Positions 52,111-60,142 of a stretch of DNA of 64,000 bases are shown in pieces. The notes under the pieces were generated by a model, which had not been told where the DNA came from, searched no databases, and saw only the letters and a program-made list of their open reading frames with translations. The DNA comes from Rhizobiales bacterium UBA1912 (GTDB taxonomy: Bacteria; Pseudomonadota; Alphaproteobacteria; Rhizobiales; Devosiaceae). Both the position numbers and the translations under genes were made by a program. Within the stretch, counting starts at the first letter, position 1. Each line of letters begins with the position of its first letter. The stretch lies in the NCBI GenBank assembly GCA_002337455.1, contig DDGC01000023.1:31868-95867 (forward strand), given 5' to 3'.

Positions 52111-52634
52111 GCGCCTATCTCGAGGCCATGCGCCGCAGCTTTGACTTTGCCGGGCGATCAGGCAGATCCGCGTATTGGTTCTACACCTTAACCTATTTCA
52201 TCATCCTCGTCTTGCTGATCATCCTCGACGGGGTATTGGGCACGCTGTCCGCTGATGGTGTTGGGGTTCTGAGTGGCATCGCCGTGCTGGTGCACCTGAT
52301 CCCCAGCCTCGCGGTTACGGTGCGACGGCTTCACGACACCGGGCGGTCGGGTTGGTGGCTGCTGATCGGGTTGGTCCCGTTGGTGGGCATCATCGTTCTG
52401 ATCGTGTTTGCCTGCCTGCCCTCACAGCCCGGGTCCAATCGGTTTGGCGATCACACTAGGGTCGAACCTGTTTCCCCGGCCCCTGCGCCTGCTCCAGCCC
52501 CGCAATCACCACAAGGCACAATACCGCTCGATCAACTCGAAAAGCTGGCGGCGCTCAAAGCCAGCGGCGCGATTGACGATGACGAGTTTAGAACGATGAA
52601 GGCTGACCTGTTTGCAAAGGCTGGCCGGTCATGA
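52107..52634 (+). CDS. DUF805 membrane protein with SHOCT tail
   Basis: 175 residues. DUF805 occupies about 1-112: FDFAGRSGRSAYWFYTLTYFI, SLAVTVRRLHDTGRSGWWLLIGLVPLVG and VFACLPSQPGSNRFG. A Pro/Ala-rich linker leads to a SHOCT motif (QLEKLAALKASGAIDDDEFRTMKADLF, about 145-170), a short two-helix unit found on many membrane and phage-related proteins and thought to mediate oligomerisation. It is coupled at both ends by 4-bp overlaps. Confidence 0.88.
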   Translation: MSAYLEAMRRSFDFAGRSGRSAYWFYTLTYFIILVLLIILDGVLGTLSADGVGVLSGIAVLVHLIPSLAVTVRRLHDTGRSGWWLLIGLVPLVGIIVLIVFACLPSQPGSNRFGDHTRVEPVSPAPAPAPAPQSPQGTIPLDQLEKLAALKASGAIDDDEFRTMKADLFAKAGRS

Positions 52635-53182
52635 ACCGGTCTGCCCGCCTGCTGGGTTTTGCCGCTCTGGTTTGGGCCTGCTCAACCTCGGGGGCTCTGG
52701 CTCAAGCCGGTGGGTTCGAGTTCACTATCGGCCATGTCTTTTTCGCCATCGCCGTTGTGGTGGGCCTAATCCTGATGATCCCCACCTTCATCGCCTTTTA
52801 CCGGCAGCATCCCAATCGCTGGTTGATCGGTGTCATCAACGTGGTCTTCGGCCCAACCCTTTTTGGGTGGCTGATCTGCCTTGTCTGGGCATTGGATGCC
52901 GCCCATCGCAGTCCGACCGGCAATCACGGTGGGGAAAGCGGGCTCAACCTGTTCGCCAACGACGTGCAGGACATTCGCCTTGTTCAGACGCCCGAGGCCA
53001 GTTCAGCAGCCCAGCCGGAACCGCAGGGTCACCAGAGCTCAAGGACAGAACCCGCCGATCCGCACGCCGACGATACGGCACAGCTCAAGCGCCTCAAGCA
53101 GCTCTTCGAACAAGGGCTGCTCGATCAGGACGAATACGCGCATCTCAAGGGTCAGGTCATCGACCGGATCATGGCGCGATAA
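52631..53182 (+). CDS. Superinfection-immunity-like membrane protein with SHOCT tail
   Basis: 183 residues. A signal-like N-terminus (LGFAALVWACSTSGALAQA) is followed by two helices, with IPTFIAFYRQHPNRWLIGVINVVFGPTLFGWLICLVWAL (about 56-94). This matches the pattern of the superinfection immunity family (PF14373), named after phage T4 Imm, which blocks DNA injection by later phages. Chromosomal members are of unproven function. The C-terminus (about 150-183) is a SHOCT motif: LKRLKQLFEQGLLDQDEYAHLKGQVI. Confidence 0.75.
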   Translation: MNRSARLLGFAALVWACSTSGALAQAGGFEFTIGHVFFAIAVVVGLILMIPTFIAFYRQHPNRWLIGVINVVFGPTLFGWLICLVWALDAAHRSPTGNHGGESGLNLFANDVQDIRLVQTPEASSAAQPEPQGHQSSRTEPADPHADDTAQLKRLKQLFEQGLLDQDEYAHLKGQVIDRIMAR

Positions 53183-53204
53183 TCTCTTTCATACGGAGCC
53201 TTCA

Positions 53205-53735
53205 ATGAAATCGGAACTCGACCCGCAAGATCGCGCCCGGCTGCGCAGAATCTACTTTGTGCTGCTGCTGGCCATTGTCTGCTATGTGCCTCCAGCGTTT
53301 TCGCAGGGACAAGTCAGGCTTGAGGACGCGCCACCGGCAACGCCAGCATTCAGCCTGGATGAGGGTGGCTGGCATTGCGTTTCCTCTCGCGGCCAACTGC
53401 TGGACCTGTCCTTTACTGGGACCGGCGTGCGGGTGAACAACATCACCTTGACCCAGACCAGCGACTTTATGAGCAGGCAGCCGGTGATCCGGCTCAGCGC
53501 CTCGGTCGTCAATCCGACAATGGCAAGAGCTGCCGTTTCGCTCGAATCCTTCGGCATCACCTATTCCGAAGACGGTGCCGCCTATCCGGTTTTCGCCATC
53601 AATGCCCGAGAGCAATGGGGATCGGTACAGCCCGGCAGTTCGCAGGAAATCTCAAGCACCACCTACGCCCGCGCCGATAGCGATGCAGCGACGCAGTTCT
53701 GCGTGCGGCCTTTCATTTCGCTGGTGCGGGAATGA
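53205..53735 (+). CDS. Secreted or anchored protein of unknown function
   Basis: 176 residues. A basic N-terminus and a hydrophobic helix (IYFVLLLAIVCYVPPAFS, about 16-33) indicate export. The rest is beta-rich (GQLLDLSFTGTGVRVNNITLTQ, VIRLSASVVNPTMARAAVSLESFGITY), like immunoglobulin-type or DUF-type periplasmic domains. Two Cys residues in the mature part (WHCVS and QFCVRP) could bridge. The ATG at 53205 follows CGGAGCC. Its stop overlaps the next small gene. Confidence 0.7.
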   Translation: MKSELDPQDRARLRRIYFVLLLAIVCYVPPAFSQGQVRLEDAPPATPAFSLDEGGWHCVSSRGQLLDLSFTGTGVRVNNITLTQTSDFMSRQPVIRLSASVVNPTMARAAVSLESFGITYSEDGAAYPVFAINAREQWGSVQPGSSQEISSTTYARADSDAATQFCVRPFISLVRE

Positions 53736-53911
53736 GCGCGGTCTCGGTTGCCATGGATAAAAGGCGGCTCTGCCGGACCCATGGGCTGGCCGTGGCGCTC
53801 CTCGTCATTGCGGCAATGATGGCTTGGAGTGTGCTTTCGTCGGCGGACGCAGGTCGTCAGGCAGGCAGAGTGGTTGGAGAAAGGGGAGGGGCACTGTTTA
53901 TCAACGACTAG
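53732..53911 (+). CDS. 59-residue single-helix membrane protein
   Basis: Starts with the ATGA overlap of the previous stop and ends with TAG at 53909-53911. After a basic segment (MDKRRLCRTHG) comes one hydrophobic helix (LAVALLVIAAMMAWSVL) and a polar Gly/Arg tail ending ALFIND. No homolog is recognised. The 4-bp overlap with the gene before it, seen twice more in this cluster, is the main reason to call it real. Confidence 0.5.
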   Translation: MSAVSVAMDKRRLCRTHGLAVALLVIAAMMAWSVLSSADAGRQAGRVVGERGGALFIND

Positions 53912-54131
53912 AGGCAAACCTGGGATTGGCGCCTCGGGCAGTGACTGGAATCGACGCAATTGCGGTCGTTCAACCGGCCCGTCCATGTTCGAAAAGCTGC
54001 CGTTCGGACGCATGGCAGAATTGTCCTTTTCTGCTCAAAACCTGCCAGTCCGCAAGCCAAAGCAGGAGGAAGTCGATGCGGCATGATCGGGCCAGGAGCC
54101 AGCACGGCAACTAATCCGATGAGGAGACGCC

Positions 54132-56114
54132 TTATTGCTCTGCTCCGGTTGTACTGAACTTGCGGCGCGCGGCTGCCGGGGCGCCGATCCGCATGCGGCG
54201 GTCGGTGAGCGACACTAAGGCGCCACTGGCCATTAAAATTGTGCCGAGCCAGATCAGCAAGACGTACGGCTTGTGCCAGAGACGGACTACGCGGCCACCT
54301 TCACCAAACCGCTCGCCGAACTGGATATACATCTGGCTAAAGCCATAGGTGCGGATGCCTGCTTCGGTGGTCGGCGTTCCACTTGCGGGGTAGATGCGAC
54401 GCTCGGAGGTCAACGTCCGGTCGTTGCCCCAAGGGCCATCGATAAAAAACATTCCGCGTTCGCCTGTGTAGTTGGGACCGTTGGCCTGCGCCTCGCCCTC
54501 ATAGGTGATGGCATATCCGGAGATATCGATCGTTTCGCCGGGGCGCATGGATGTCACTAACTCTGTCTGGAATGCCGTTGCGCAGACGACACCGATAACC
54601 GTCACACCCATGCCGAAGTGGGCAAGTGTGGTCGACCATACGATTCGCGGCAGACCGCGCAGTCGTGCCATGCTCTGACCGAGCTGGGACCGCCCGAAGG
54701 CGGCGCGGTCAAAGAGGTCCGCGATGGCGCCGACCATGACCCATATCCCGATGGCCAGACCAATCGGAGCCAGTGTGACCGGAAAGCCCATGAAACCGAA
54801 GACGAGTAGCGAGAGCACCAGGGTCACGATGATGGCACCCATCAGTCGCTGCGTGACCGCTACCAAATCGCCACGCTTCCATGCCAGGAAGGGGCCGAAC
54901 GGGATCAAAAGCAAAAGCGGCACCATCAGAGCGCCAAAGGTCAGATCGAAGAACGGCGCCCCCACCGTTATGCGCGCGCCGGTCAGCGCCTCGAGCACCA
55001 GCGGATAGAGCGTGCCGACCAGAACGCCTGCCGTCGCCGCCGACAGGAACAAATTGTTGAGGATCAGCGCGCCCTCGCGGCTGATTGGCGCAAACAGTCC
55101 GCCCGAGCGCAGCGCCGAAGCGCGCAGTGCGAACAGAGCGAAGGCACCGCCGATAAACAGCCCCAGCATGGTCAGGATCACCATGCCGCGAGTGGGGTCG
55201 GACGCGAACGAATGCACCGAGGTCAATATCCCCGAGCGCACCAGGAATGTGCCCAGAAGGCTGAGGGAAAAGGTGATGATGGCGAGAAAGATCGTCCAGA
55301 TTTTCAGCGCATTGCGCTTTTCCATAACGACCGCGGAATGCAGCAGCGCCGTGCCTGACAACCAGGGCAAAAAGCTGGCGTTCTCGACCGGGTCCCATAT
55401 CCACCAGCCGCCCCAGCCAAGTTCATAATACGCCCAGTACGAACCCATGGCGATACCGAGCGTCAGAAATGCCCAGCTCGCCAGCGTCCAGGGGCGCACC
55501 CAACGCGCCCAGGCCGCATCGATCTTGCCCGAAACCAGCGCGGCCACCGCAAATGAAAAGCAGATCGAAAACCCGACATAGCCCAGATAGAGAAGCGGGG
55601 GATGGATGGCCAGCCCGATATCCTGGAGCACCGGATTGAGTTCATTGCCGTCGAAAGGCGCCGGGTCGAGGCGCCAGAACGGATTTGAGGTGAACAGCAC
55701 GAAGCCGGAAAACGCCGCGACCATGAGGCCCTGATTGGACAGCACCAGCGTCTTGAGTTCGGCGGGCAGATTGTGCCCGAACGCGGACACTGCCGCGCCG
55801 AACAGCACGAGGATGAGCACAAAGAGCAGCATCGAGCCCTCGTGGTTCCCCCACACGCTGGTGATCTTGTAGAGCATGGGCTGGAGCGAGTGGGAGTGCT
55901 CGGTCGCCAGCCGCAACGAAAAATCGTCGGCAACAAACGCCTGAATCAGCGCCGCGAACGCAAGGCCCACCAGCGCAAACTGCAGGATCGCCGCGTGGCT
56001 GACGAACCGATGGGCGAGCGCGTTGCCCCGCCAGAAGGCAAAGCCGATCCCTGACTGGGCGATCGCCAGAACGAACGCCAGGATCAATGCAAAATGTCCG
56101 AGTTCGATTGTCAC
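54132..56114 (-). CDS. ccmF: Cytochrome c heme lyase subunit CcmF
   Basis: 660 residues, about 14 membrane helices. Receives heme from CcmE and attaches it to apocytochrome c in the periplasm (System I). The Trp-rich WWD loop is GWGGWWIWDPVENASFLPWL (about residues 230-249), and conserved His residues appear in AIHPPLLYLGYVGF and TSVHSFASDP. It lies 6 bp after ccmE. Downstream ccmH and upstream ccmI, normal neighbours, are missing, so this may be an extra copy. Confidence 0.93.
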   Translation of the reverse strand: MTIELGHFALILAFVLAIAQSGIGFAFWRGNALAHRFVSHAAILQFALVGLAFAALIQAFVADDFSLRLATEHSHSLQPMLYKITSVWGNHEGSMLLFVLILVLFGAAVSAFGHNLPAELKTLVLSNQGLMVAAFSGFVLFTSNPFWRLDPAPFDGNELNPVLQDIGLAIHPPLLYLGYVGFSICFSFAVAALVSGKIDAAWARWVRPWTLASWAFLTLGIAMGSYWAYYELGWGGWWIWDPVENASFLPWLSGTALLHSAVVMEKRNALKIWTIFLAIITFSLSLLGTFLVRSGILTSVHSFASDPTRGMVILTMLGLFIGGAFALFALRASALRSGGLFAPISREGALILNNLFLSAATAGVLVGTLYPLVLEALTGARITVGAPFFDLTFGALMVPLLLLIPFGPFLAWKRGDLVAVTQRLMGAIIVTLVLSLLVFGFMGFPVTLAPIGLAIGIWVMVGAIADLFDRAAFGRSQLGQSMARLRGLPRIVWSTTLAHFGMGVTVIGVVCATAFQTELVTSMRPGETIDISGYAITYEGEAQANGPNYTGERGMFFIDGPWGNDRTLTSERRIYPASGTPTTEAGIRTYGFSQMYIQFGERFGEGGRVVRLWHKPYVLLIWLGTILMASGALVSLTDRRMRIGAPAAARRKFSTTGAEQ

Positions 56115-56120
56115 GCCGGG

Positions 56121-56561
56121 TTATCCTTTCTCGCCTTGTGCGCCAGTGACGCGCAGGCTGTCGGCAACCTCGCGTGGCATGTAATTCTCGTCGTGCTTGG
56201 CCAAAATGTTTGTGGCGAGAAACGAGCCGTCAGCGATGACGCTACCCTCGGCGACAACGCCCTGCCCCTCGCGGAAAAGGTCGGGCAGAATGCCGGTATA
56301 AAGCGCCGTCATTTCCGAAGCGCCGTCATGGACGACGAACACGTTGTCCTGTCCGTCCTGTTGCCAGGACTCTTCGAGCACCAGCCCGCCCAGCCGGATC
56401 GGCGTGCCCGGCGCAATCTCGCCTTCGGCAATTTCAGAAGGCGAATAGAAAAACACAATCTGGTCGCGCAATGCAGTGAGGATCAGTCCGACCGCCAGTG
56501 CCAGAACCACTCCCAGCGCCGCAATGACGCCTAATCGCTTCTGTTTGCGTGTCCAAGCCAA
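56121..56561 (-). CDS. ccmE: Cytochrome c-type biogenesis heme chaperone CcmE
   Basis: 146 residues from a TTG start that directly follows a TAA stop. One helix (LGVIAALGVVLALAVGLILTAL) anchors a periplasmic OB-fold. The heme-linking His is in LAKHDENYMP, followed by the conserved Tyr; GLVLEESW and VAEGSVIADGSFLATNIL are family text. Carries heme to CcmF. TTG at 56561 gives the rhizobial-type MxxTRKQKRL N-terminus. Confidence 0.9.
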   Translation of the reverse strand: MAWTRKQKRLGVIAALGVVLALAVGLILTALRDQIVFFYSPSEIAEGEIAPGTPIRLGGLVLEESWQQDGQDNVFVVHDGASEMTALYTGILPDLFREGQGVVAEGSVIADGSFLATNILAKHDENYMPREVADSLRVTGAQGEKG

Positions 56562-57232
56562 TTACTGCTCCAGTTCCAATTCCCGTCCCAGGTCCTCGAG
56601 CGCCAGCCGACGCTCTACCTTCGAATTTGTTTCTGCGACGCTATCATACTGCTGCAGGGACGATGAATAGAAAGCTTCCACTACTTCGGAGCTAGCCGCC
56701 GGCACTGCTCCCTGATCGCTCAAGGCGAGGCTCTGAATACCCCAGAAGCGGGCGATCGGCTTGGCGTCAATTGCCCCGGAGCTTGCCCTACTGATCGAAA
56801 AAGGTTGTCATGTCGTTTTCTGCTACGGCCATAAAACGTCTCCACAGTTTGCTTTGGCCAAATAGGACTATGCCTGTGAGTTCCCGGAGCGCTGCCAAAG
56901 ATCCCTATGTCTGGATCTTGCAGTTCCTGCATCAACAGCTGACGGTCGCCTTCCCACCCCATAGTCGTCCCTAATCGCGGAGCACAGGATGCATTGCGGG
57001 TGGCCCTTCAAAGTGCCAGAGAACTGGGGATTCAAACGTTACATGCACGACTCATGCTGGGGCCGACCCCCTGCAATGGTTGTGTCCCATGCCAGGCGCA
57101 ATGATTTGAATGGCTTAGCCGTTAAGCCGTAGATGCTGCCCTGGTCGGCATTTGCCCCGGTCTTTCGGCGCACCAATGCCATCTCTGGAAAGAAGCCGCA
57201 GGCCACGGAAACGGGTAATATCGACTATGAGA
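56562..57232. other. Non-coding or decayed region between ccmE and the metal-efflux cassette
   Basis: 671 bp without an intact gene. On the minus strand an 81-codon frame without start (56565-56807) runs into the TAA in front of ccmE and ends ...LEDLGRELELEQ; it may be the remains of a former upstream gene. On the plus strand a short frame ends ...PCNGCVPCQAQ near 57106, and its DNA (57039-57165) is a diverged direct repeat of 58695-58860. Confidence 0.5.
57039..57165 (+). repeat. Diverged direct repeat, left copy
   Basis: Aligns without gaps for about 75 nt to 58697-58771: both contain GTTACAT, then ATGCTG-GGCCGACC, CTGCAA-GGTTGTG and a small palindrome (GGCTTA/TAAGCC here; GTTTAG/CTAAAC there). 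About three quarters of positions agree by eye. Together the copies bracket the CDF exporter and its regulator. Confidence 0.55.
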
Positions 57233-58102
57233 CTAAACGCGGCGGGCTTGTGAAAGGTCTTGCCGTGCGTCTCTAATGATCGACCATGCCGATTGCAGGA
57301 ACAGGCCCGCCACGGCGAAGGCAACCAGCAAATCCGGCCATGGATTATTGAGCCACCAAACGAGAGCAGCAGCAGCGACAACGGCCAGATTGCCAATTGC
57401 GTCATTGCGCGAGAACAGCCATACGGCCCGCATATTGGCATCTCCTTTTCGGTGCGGGATCAGCACCACGGCAGCCAGCACGTTGACGATGAAAGCCACG
57501 AAAGCAAACCCCGCCATCAGCATGGTTTGCGGTTCATGCTCGACAAACACCCGGTAGGCGGTCGAGCCGATCACGCCGAAGCCGAGCAGGGCTAGAAACA
57601 CGCCTTGCAGCAGGGCTGCTTTAGCGCGGGCAGCAAGACCCCATCCGACAGCGATCAGGCCGAGAAATGAAATCAGACCATCCCCGATAAAGTCGAGGGA
57701 GTCGGCTTGAAGGGCTTGTGATCCTGACAGGATTGAGCCGCCAATCTCGATAATGCCATATCCGACATTGAGCAGGACGACGATCCAGAGCGCCCGTTTA
57801 TACGCCGGGGTGACGTGCGACAGGTCGGGAATTTGGTCGTCGTCATCATCATCGCCCGCGCCTTCGGCCTTGTGTTGGCCTAGGCGGTCGAGTTGATAGC
57901 CAAGGTCGGTTATGGCGGATTCCACCACTGGCAGACGCCGCGCCGGGTCATCGACTTTTAGCGTCATGATCTGGGAGGCAATCGACACCTTCACATCATT
58001 GACGCCATCGACCTTGCGGGTCGCGCCCTCGATCTTGGCGGCACAGGACGAGCAGTCCATCCCGGTTACATGATAGCGGACTGTGTCGGTTGCGGCGGCC
58101 AT
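57233..58102 (-). CDS. CDF-family metal exporter with N-terminal HMA domain
   Basis: 289 residues. Residues 8-70 are a heavy-metal-associated domain with GMDCSSCA (C17, C20). An acidic Asp-rich linker (DDDDDD, about 83-90) follows, then a cation-diffusion-facilitator core of about six helices with ADSLDFIGDGLISF as the metal site helix and NVLAAVVLIPHRKGDANMRAVWLFSRNDAIGN as the second. Probably exports Zn, Cd or a similar ion. Divergent from its MerR-type regulator across a shared operator. Confidence 0.87.
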   Translation of the reverse strand: MAAATDTVRYHVTGMDCSSCAAKIEGATRKVDGVNDVKVSIASQIMTLKVDDPARRLPVVESAITDLGYQLDRLGQHKAEGAGDDDDDDQIPDLSHVTPAYKRALWIVVLLNVGYGIIEIGGSILSGSQALQADSLDFIGDGLISFLGLIAVGWGLAARAKAALLQGVFLALLGFGVIGSTAYRVFVEHEPQTMLMAGFAFVAFIVNVLAAVVLIPHRKGDANMRAVWLFSRNDAIGNLAVVAAAALVWWLNNPWPDLLVAFAVAGLFLQSAWSIIRDARQDLSQARRV

Positions 58103-58130
58103 GGTCGATCCTCGAAATTCTAGCCTTGTT

Positions 58131-58161
58131 ATGCTACAACCTGTAGTCACTACAGGAGCAA
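58131..58161 (-). promoter_or_regulatory. MerR-type promoter/operator of the CDF exporter
   Basis: Reading on the minus strand: -35 TTGCTC, a 19-bp spacer, -10 TAGCAT. Between the two lies the dyad CCTGTAG-TGA-CTACAGG (58140-58156). A 19-bp spacer holding the regulator site is the classic MerR-family activation layout. Confidence 0.85.
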
Positions 58162-58170
58162 GACGAAAAG

Positions 58171-58560
58171 ATGCAGATTGGCGACTTATCCCGACAGGCA
58201 GGCGTGAACATCGAAACAATCCGCTATTACGAGCGCATCGGGGTTTTGCCCAAGCCTGCCCGCCAATCCAACGGACGGCGCACTTACAGCACCGTCGATG
58301 CAGAGCGGCTGGGCTTTATCCGCCATGCCCGCGATCTTGGTTTCGATCTGCCAAGTGTTCGGGTGTTGCTGGCTTTGCAGGAGCAACCCGAAGCATCGTG
58401 CGAGGACGCGAGCCGCATTGCACAGGGACAGCTTGAGGAAGTCGAAAGACGCATCGCCCGCTTGCTCTCTTTGCGCGACGAGTTGGCCCGCATGGTAGGT
58501 GAATGTCATCAGGGGCGCGTTTCGGAGTGCCGCGTGATTGAGGCGCTTTCAGTAAGCTGA
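58171..58560 (+). CDS. MerR-family metal-responsive regulator (ZntR/CadR-like)
   Basis: 129 residues. The HTH runs IGDLSRQAGVNIETIRYYERIGVLP, then a coiled coil and metal loop. Cys residues at 77, 112 and 120 (ASCEDA, GECHQGRVSEC) match the ligand pattern of Zn/Cd/Pb sensors rather than Hg sensors. It activates the divergent CDF exporter by untwisting the 19-bp-spacer promoter. The ATG at 58171 is the only good start. Confidence 0.9.
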   Translation: MQIGDLSRQAGVNIETIRYYERIGVLPKPARQSNGRRTYSTVDAERLGFIRHARDLGFDLPSVRVLLALQEQPEASCEDASRIAQGQLEEVERRIARLLSLRDELARMVGECHQGRVSECRVIEALSVS

Positions 58561-58933
58561 ACTGAATAATCTCACTATGACCATGAGCGGGGCCGTCGCC
58601 TTTCCGCCCCATTCCGGGCGATGTGCAGGACGCTGGAAAGGTAGCGAGTTAGGTGAATACATCATCAAAACTATCGAAAGCCGACTTTCTGTTATGTTAC
58701 ATACATGGCTGATGCTGTGGCCGACCCTCTGCAACGGTTGTGGCCCAGACCATACGCACCAGATCGAAATGTTTAGTCGCTAAACTTTTTGGGCTCGCGT
58801 AGGGGCAGCTAGCGACCCCGTTGCGGTCCTTCATCGCTATGCGCCACATTCGCCAAAAGCTGTCATTCTAGTTCTAAAACGTCTGCTACGAGGAGTGCAG
58901 CTGGTGGCCCCGCACATGCTGCCATGGTGGTGT
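58561..58933. other. Non-coding region holding the right copy of the direct repeat
   Basis: 373 bp without a convincing gene. It holds the right copy of the direct repeat (58695-58860), with the palindrome GTTTAG-TCG-CTAAAC at 58771-58785. An open frame of 68 codons (58577-58783) on the plus strand ends in the repeat but has no ribosome-binding site or similarity. Confidence 0.55.
58695..58860 (+). repeat. Diverged direct repeat, right copy
   Basis: Partner of 57039-57165, same orientation, on the other side of the CDF/MerR cassette. Shared text includes GTTACAT, GGCCGACC and GGTTGTG and continues as a weaker match after the palindrome (CCCCG...CGGTC-TTC...GCGCC). Confidence 0.55.
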
Positions 58934-59350
58934 TCAGACCAAAAGCGCATCGAGCACCGGGCAATCAGGAATCTGAGCTCCACTGCACTGGGCTACCGTG
59001 TCGCTCAATGCCTTTTCGATCCGCTGCAGATCGGCAATCTTGTCCCGCACTTCCTTCAGATGAGCTGCGGCGACACCCTCCACTTCAGCACATGTCTGGC
59101 TATGGCTATCGACGAGGCTTAGCAGGCCCTTAATCTCATCGAGAGAGAACCCCAGCGCTCGGGCGCGCGTGATGAAGCGAAGCCGACGCACATGATCTTC
59201 ACCGTAGTTGCGATAGCCGTTCGGGTCCCGAGGCGGATCGGGCATGACGCCGATCGTCTCGTAGTAGCGGATGGTCTCCAGATTGCATCCCGTCGCCCGA
59301 GCGAGGGCGCCCCGCTGCATCGCCTTCACGGAAGCGTGACCTTTTCCCAT
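58934..59350 (-). CDS. merR: Mercuric resistance regulator
   Basis: 138 residues. The HTH is RGALARATGCNLETIRYYETIGVMPDPPR. Metal ligands C87, C122 and C130 (SQTCAEV, AQCSGAQIPDC) reproduce the three-Cys spacing of Hg(II)-sensing MerR. It represses and, with Hg(II), activates the divergent mer operon and regulates itself. The ATG at 59350 is used; an internal ATG at 59320 is an alternative. Confidence 0.9.
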   Translation of the reverse strand: MGKGHASVKAMQRGALARATGCNLETIRYYETIGVMPDPPRDPNGYRNYGEDHVRRLRFITRARALGFSLDEIKGLLSLVDSHSQTCAEVEGVAAAHLKEVRDKIADLQRIEKALSDTVAQCSGAQIPDCPVLDALLV

Positions 59351-59361
59351 TCGGAAGCCCC

Positions 59362-59392
59362 TTGAGCCTGTATGTCCTACAGACCCTATGAC
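59362..59392 (+). promoter_or_regulatory. mer promoter/operator
   Basis: -35 TTGAGC (59362-59367), a 19-bp spacer, -10 TATGAC (59387-59392). The MerR dyad CTGTA-TGTCC-TACAG (59368-59382) fills the spacer. The layout is the standard one for mercury-activated transcription. Confidence 0.87.
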
Positions 59393-59422
59393 TCCGAGCA
59401 GATGATCGCAAGGAGACACTGT

Positions 59423-59812
59423 ATGGACACCACGGAATCTGCATCGCCGGGGGATGCGTCCAACGTCCCGGAAGGCCGCGGCTGGACCACCACCGCCCTG
59501 GCGGCGCTTGGCGCACTCGTCATGACATCCTGCTGCATCCTGCCACTGGTGCTTGTCAGCTTCGGGATCAGCGGAGTTTTCATCGCCCAGATGGGCGCTC
59601 TCTACGCCTACAAGTGGTATACCTTCGGCATTGCCGCCGCGTTCCTGGGCTATGGTTTTTACAGGGCCTACCAGCCGATCCGCTGCGCAGATGGCAGCTG
59701 CGCCCGCCCGATGAACCGGACTGCGATGCGCGCCGTGCTCTGGGTGGCGGCTGCGCTAATCCTGGTCGCCATGCTGTTCCCCTACGCTTCGCCCTACATC
59801 CTCTCGTTCTGA
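59423..59812 (+). CDS. merT: Mercuric ion transporter MerT
   Basis: 129 residues with three membrane helices. The first holds the vicinal Cys pair C37-C38 (MTSCCILPLVLVSFGISG) that takes Hg(II) from MerP. The second pair, C88 and C93 (RCADGSCARP), faces the cytoplasm and passes Hg(II) on to MerA. The ATG at 59423 follows AAGGAGACA. First gene of the mer operon. Confidence 0.93.
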   Translation: MDTTESASPGDASNVPEGRGWTTTALAALGALVMTSCCILPLVLVSFGISGVFIAQMGALYAYKWYTFGIAAAFLGYGFYRAYQPIRCADGSCARPMNRTAMRAVLWVAAALILVAMLFPYASPYILSF

Positions 59813-59824
59813 AGGAACCCTGAC

Positions 59825-60142
59825 ATGAAAAACATCCTTCCTGGCGCTCTGGCGCTGTCTGTCCTTTTCGCCGCCCCTGCCTCCGCCGCCGAGCAGGTCG
59901 TCCGGCTCGAGGTCGGCGGGCTGACCTGTCCCTCGTGCTCGTTCATCGTGGGCAACTCGCTGAAATCCGTTGAAAGCGTGGTGATCGAGGATTTCGTTGA
60001 AGGCAAGGACGCGAGCGAGGGGGTGTATACGGTTCGTTTCGACGACGAGATCACCTCCACCGACGCGCTCATCGCGGCGGTTGAAAAGAACGGCTACCCG
60101 GCTGCGCTTCTTGAAGTCCCGATGGGTGGTGAGGGCTCGTGA
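59825..60142 (+). CDS. merP: Periplasmic mercuric-binding protein MerP
   Basis: 105 residues. A signal peptide ends near ASAAEQ (residue about 22). The mature HMA domain has GLTCPSCS with C35 and C38. Scavenges Hg(II) in the periplasm for MerT. It follows merT by 12 bp, and its stop overlaps the next start (GTGA). Confidence 0.93.
   Translation: MKNILPGALALSVLFAAPASAAEQVVRLEVGGLTCPSCSFIVGNSLKSVESVVIEDFVEGKDASEGVYTVRFDDEITSTDALIAAVEKNGYPAALLEVPMGGEGS

Noticed and set aside
46855..54131. Prophage
   Set aside because: No terminase, capsid, portal, tail or lysis genes; only a replication module and membrane proteins.
58577..58783. A 68-codon plus-strand frame after the metal regulator
   Set aside because: It has no ribosome-binding site and runs into a direct repeat; the parallel frame in the other copy differs in reading and end.
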